From Endocalyx cinctus (Eukaryota; Ascomycota; Sordariomycetes; Amphisphaeriales; Apiosporaceae), in assembly GCA_001600455.1 (NCBI GenBank), contig BCKC01000010.1:1680556-1744555 (forward strand): a stretch of DNA of 64,000 nt, in the 5' to 3' direction. The translations under genes and the position numbers were made by a program. Positions 63,446-64,000 of the stretch are shown piece after piece; positions within the stretch are counted from its first letter, which is position 1; each line of letters opens with the position of its first letter. A model generated the notes under the pieces. That model saw nothing but the letters and a program-made list of their open reading frames with translations. It made no database searches and was not told the origin of the DNA.

Positions 63446-64000
63446 CTGTCGAAACCATGGTAAGCTATGAGGTAAGGGCCAACCCCCCAAAGTAAGCACC
63501 GGGAATGAGAAAAAGTTGGTTGATTTTCAAGCCACCGAAATATTAGCTGGGAATAGGTATGCGAGCGTTCTTTTTTTTTAGTTACAATCTTTTTATTTAT
63601 TAAGATGAAAAAAATGATGATGGTGTATTCGTTTCAAATCCGTGCATGTACACCGGTCTCGGAGACATATGCGTACCCCGCGTAACATGCTAGGAGGGAA
63701 AATAATGTGATACTAGAGGGAAATAATAATAAAAAGAGGTCAATCGCTTCATATTTCCTTGCCTGTCGCGCTCGGTGATTATCATGTTATCGGTACCGAC
63801 AGTTAGATTGTAACGACCCTAGTCTCACGCCATGCTAACAATGCCACACACTTCACTAAGAGTCACAGATCCAACGTATATGTAAGTGTAGTAGCACAGA
63901 GACATAACACAACACCTAACGTAGAGGCGTTCGCGTGGTATAATGTACTTTGTGTAGGTCACATTATTATATAAGAAGTTGACGGTTTTTAGCGTAGTGC

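Larger units (their letters stand above)
53142..64000. other. 10.9-kb stretch without a supportable gene
   Basis: AT-rich with many A/T homopolymers, short palindromes and simple repeats. Every frame longer than 60 codons is low-complexity or Lys/Phe-rich because of poly-A/T runs; the longest (62630-63205 minus, 191 codons) has poly-Lys and poly-Phe stretches and no domain. I saw no RIP-like TA block, no transposon motif and no tRNA or 5S rRNA promoter boxes. Parts could be long UTRs, promoters of a gene beyond the window, or non-coding transcripts. One splice-flanked segment near 63.4 kb is listed separately. Confidence 0.5.

Overview
The window is nuclear DNA of a filamentous ascomycete (Pezizomycotina, most likely a Sordariomycete). 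The reasons are dense genes with short GT..AG introns (about 58-200 nt), GC-rich exons in AT-rich spacers full of poly-A/T tracts, a fungal histone H1, an AA9 polysaccharide monooxygenase, an NADP mannitol dehydrogenase and several Pezizomycotina-only families. I saw no tRNA, rRNA or CRISPR.

Layout. 0-8 kb: a conserved single-pass membrane protein of unknown function, a decayed TA-rich stretch, then a divergent pair made of a C2H2 zinc-finger protein and a DUF7580-type protein. 9-10 kb: a 67-residue secreted six-cysteine peptide in three exons. 11.7-17.1 kb: a long proline-rich protein and histone H1 (218 aa, two micro-exons), both on the minus strand. 20.8-30 kb: a cytochrome b5/b5-reductase fusion, a P450 without a membrane anchor, mannitol dehydrogenase and an HsbA-like secreted protein. 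30.2-35.4 kb: a 12-exon, 1334-codon gene joining an HExxH (zincin-like) region to a C-terminal array of cytochrome b5-like modules. 36.4-37.5 kb: an AA9 LPMO. 41-45 kb: an intact FAD monooxygenase, a broken FAD monooxygenase relic and a prolyl-iminopeptidase-type hydrolase. 48.8-53.1 kb: a PARG-like protein with an altered signature and mitochondrial asparaginyl-tRNA synthetase. 53.2-64 kb: almost 11 kb with no gene I can support.

The genes do not form one obvious pathway. There are many redox enzymes (b5 reductase, P450, SDR, FAD monooxygenase, LPMO, b5-like modules) but no polyketide or peptide synthase, so I do not call a secondary-metabolite cluster. The C2H2/DUF7580 pair and the PARG-like gene belong to families that are often expanded and fast-evolving in fungi.

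The best candidate for something undescribed is the 30.2-35.4 kb gene. Its frame closes exactly across 12 exons, the HELMH motif is carried partly by an 18-nt exon, and its last six introns are all phase 1. Five of these fall just after the same b5 strand, which points to growth by exon duplication. Gene models were spliced by eye from codon phase and splice consensus; family names rest on motifs and memory, not on searches.
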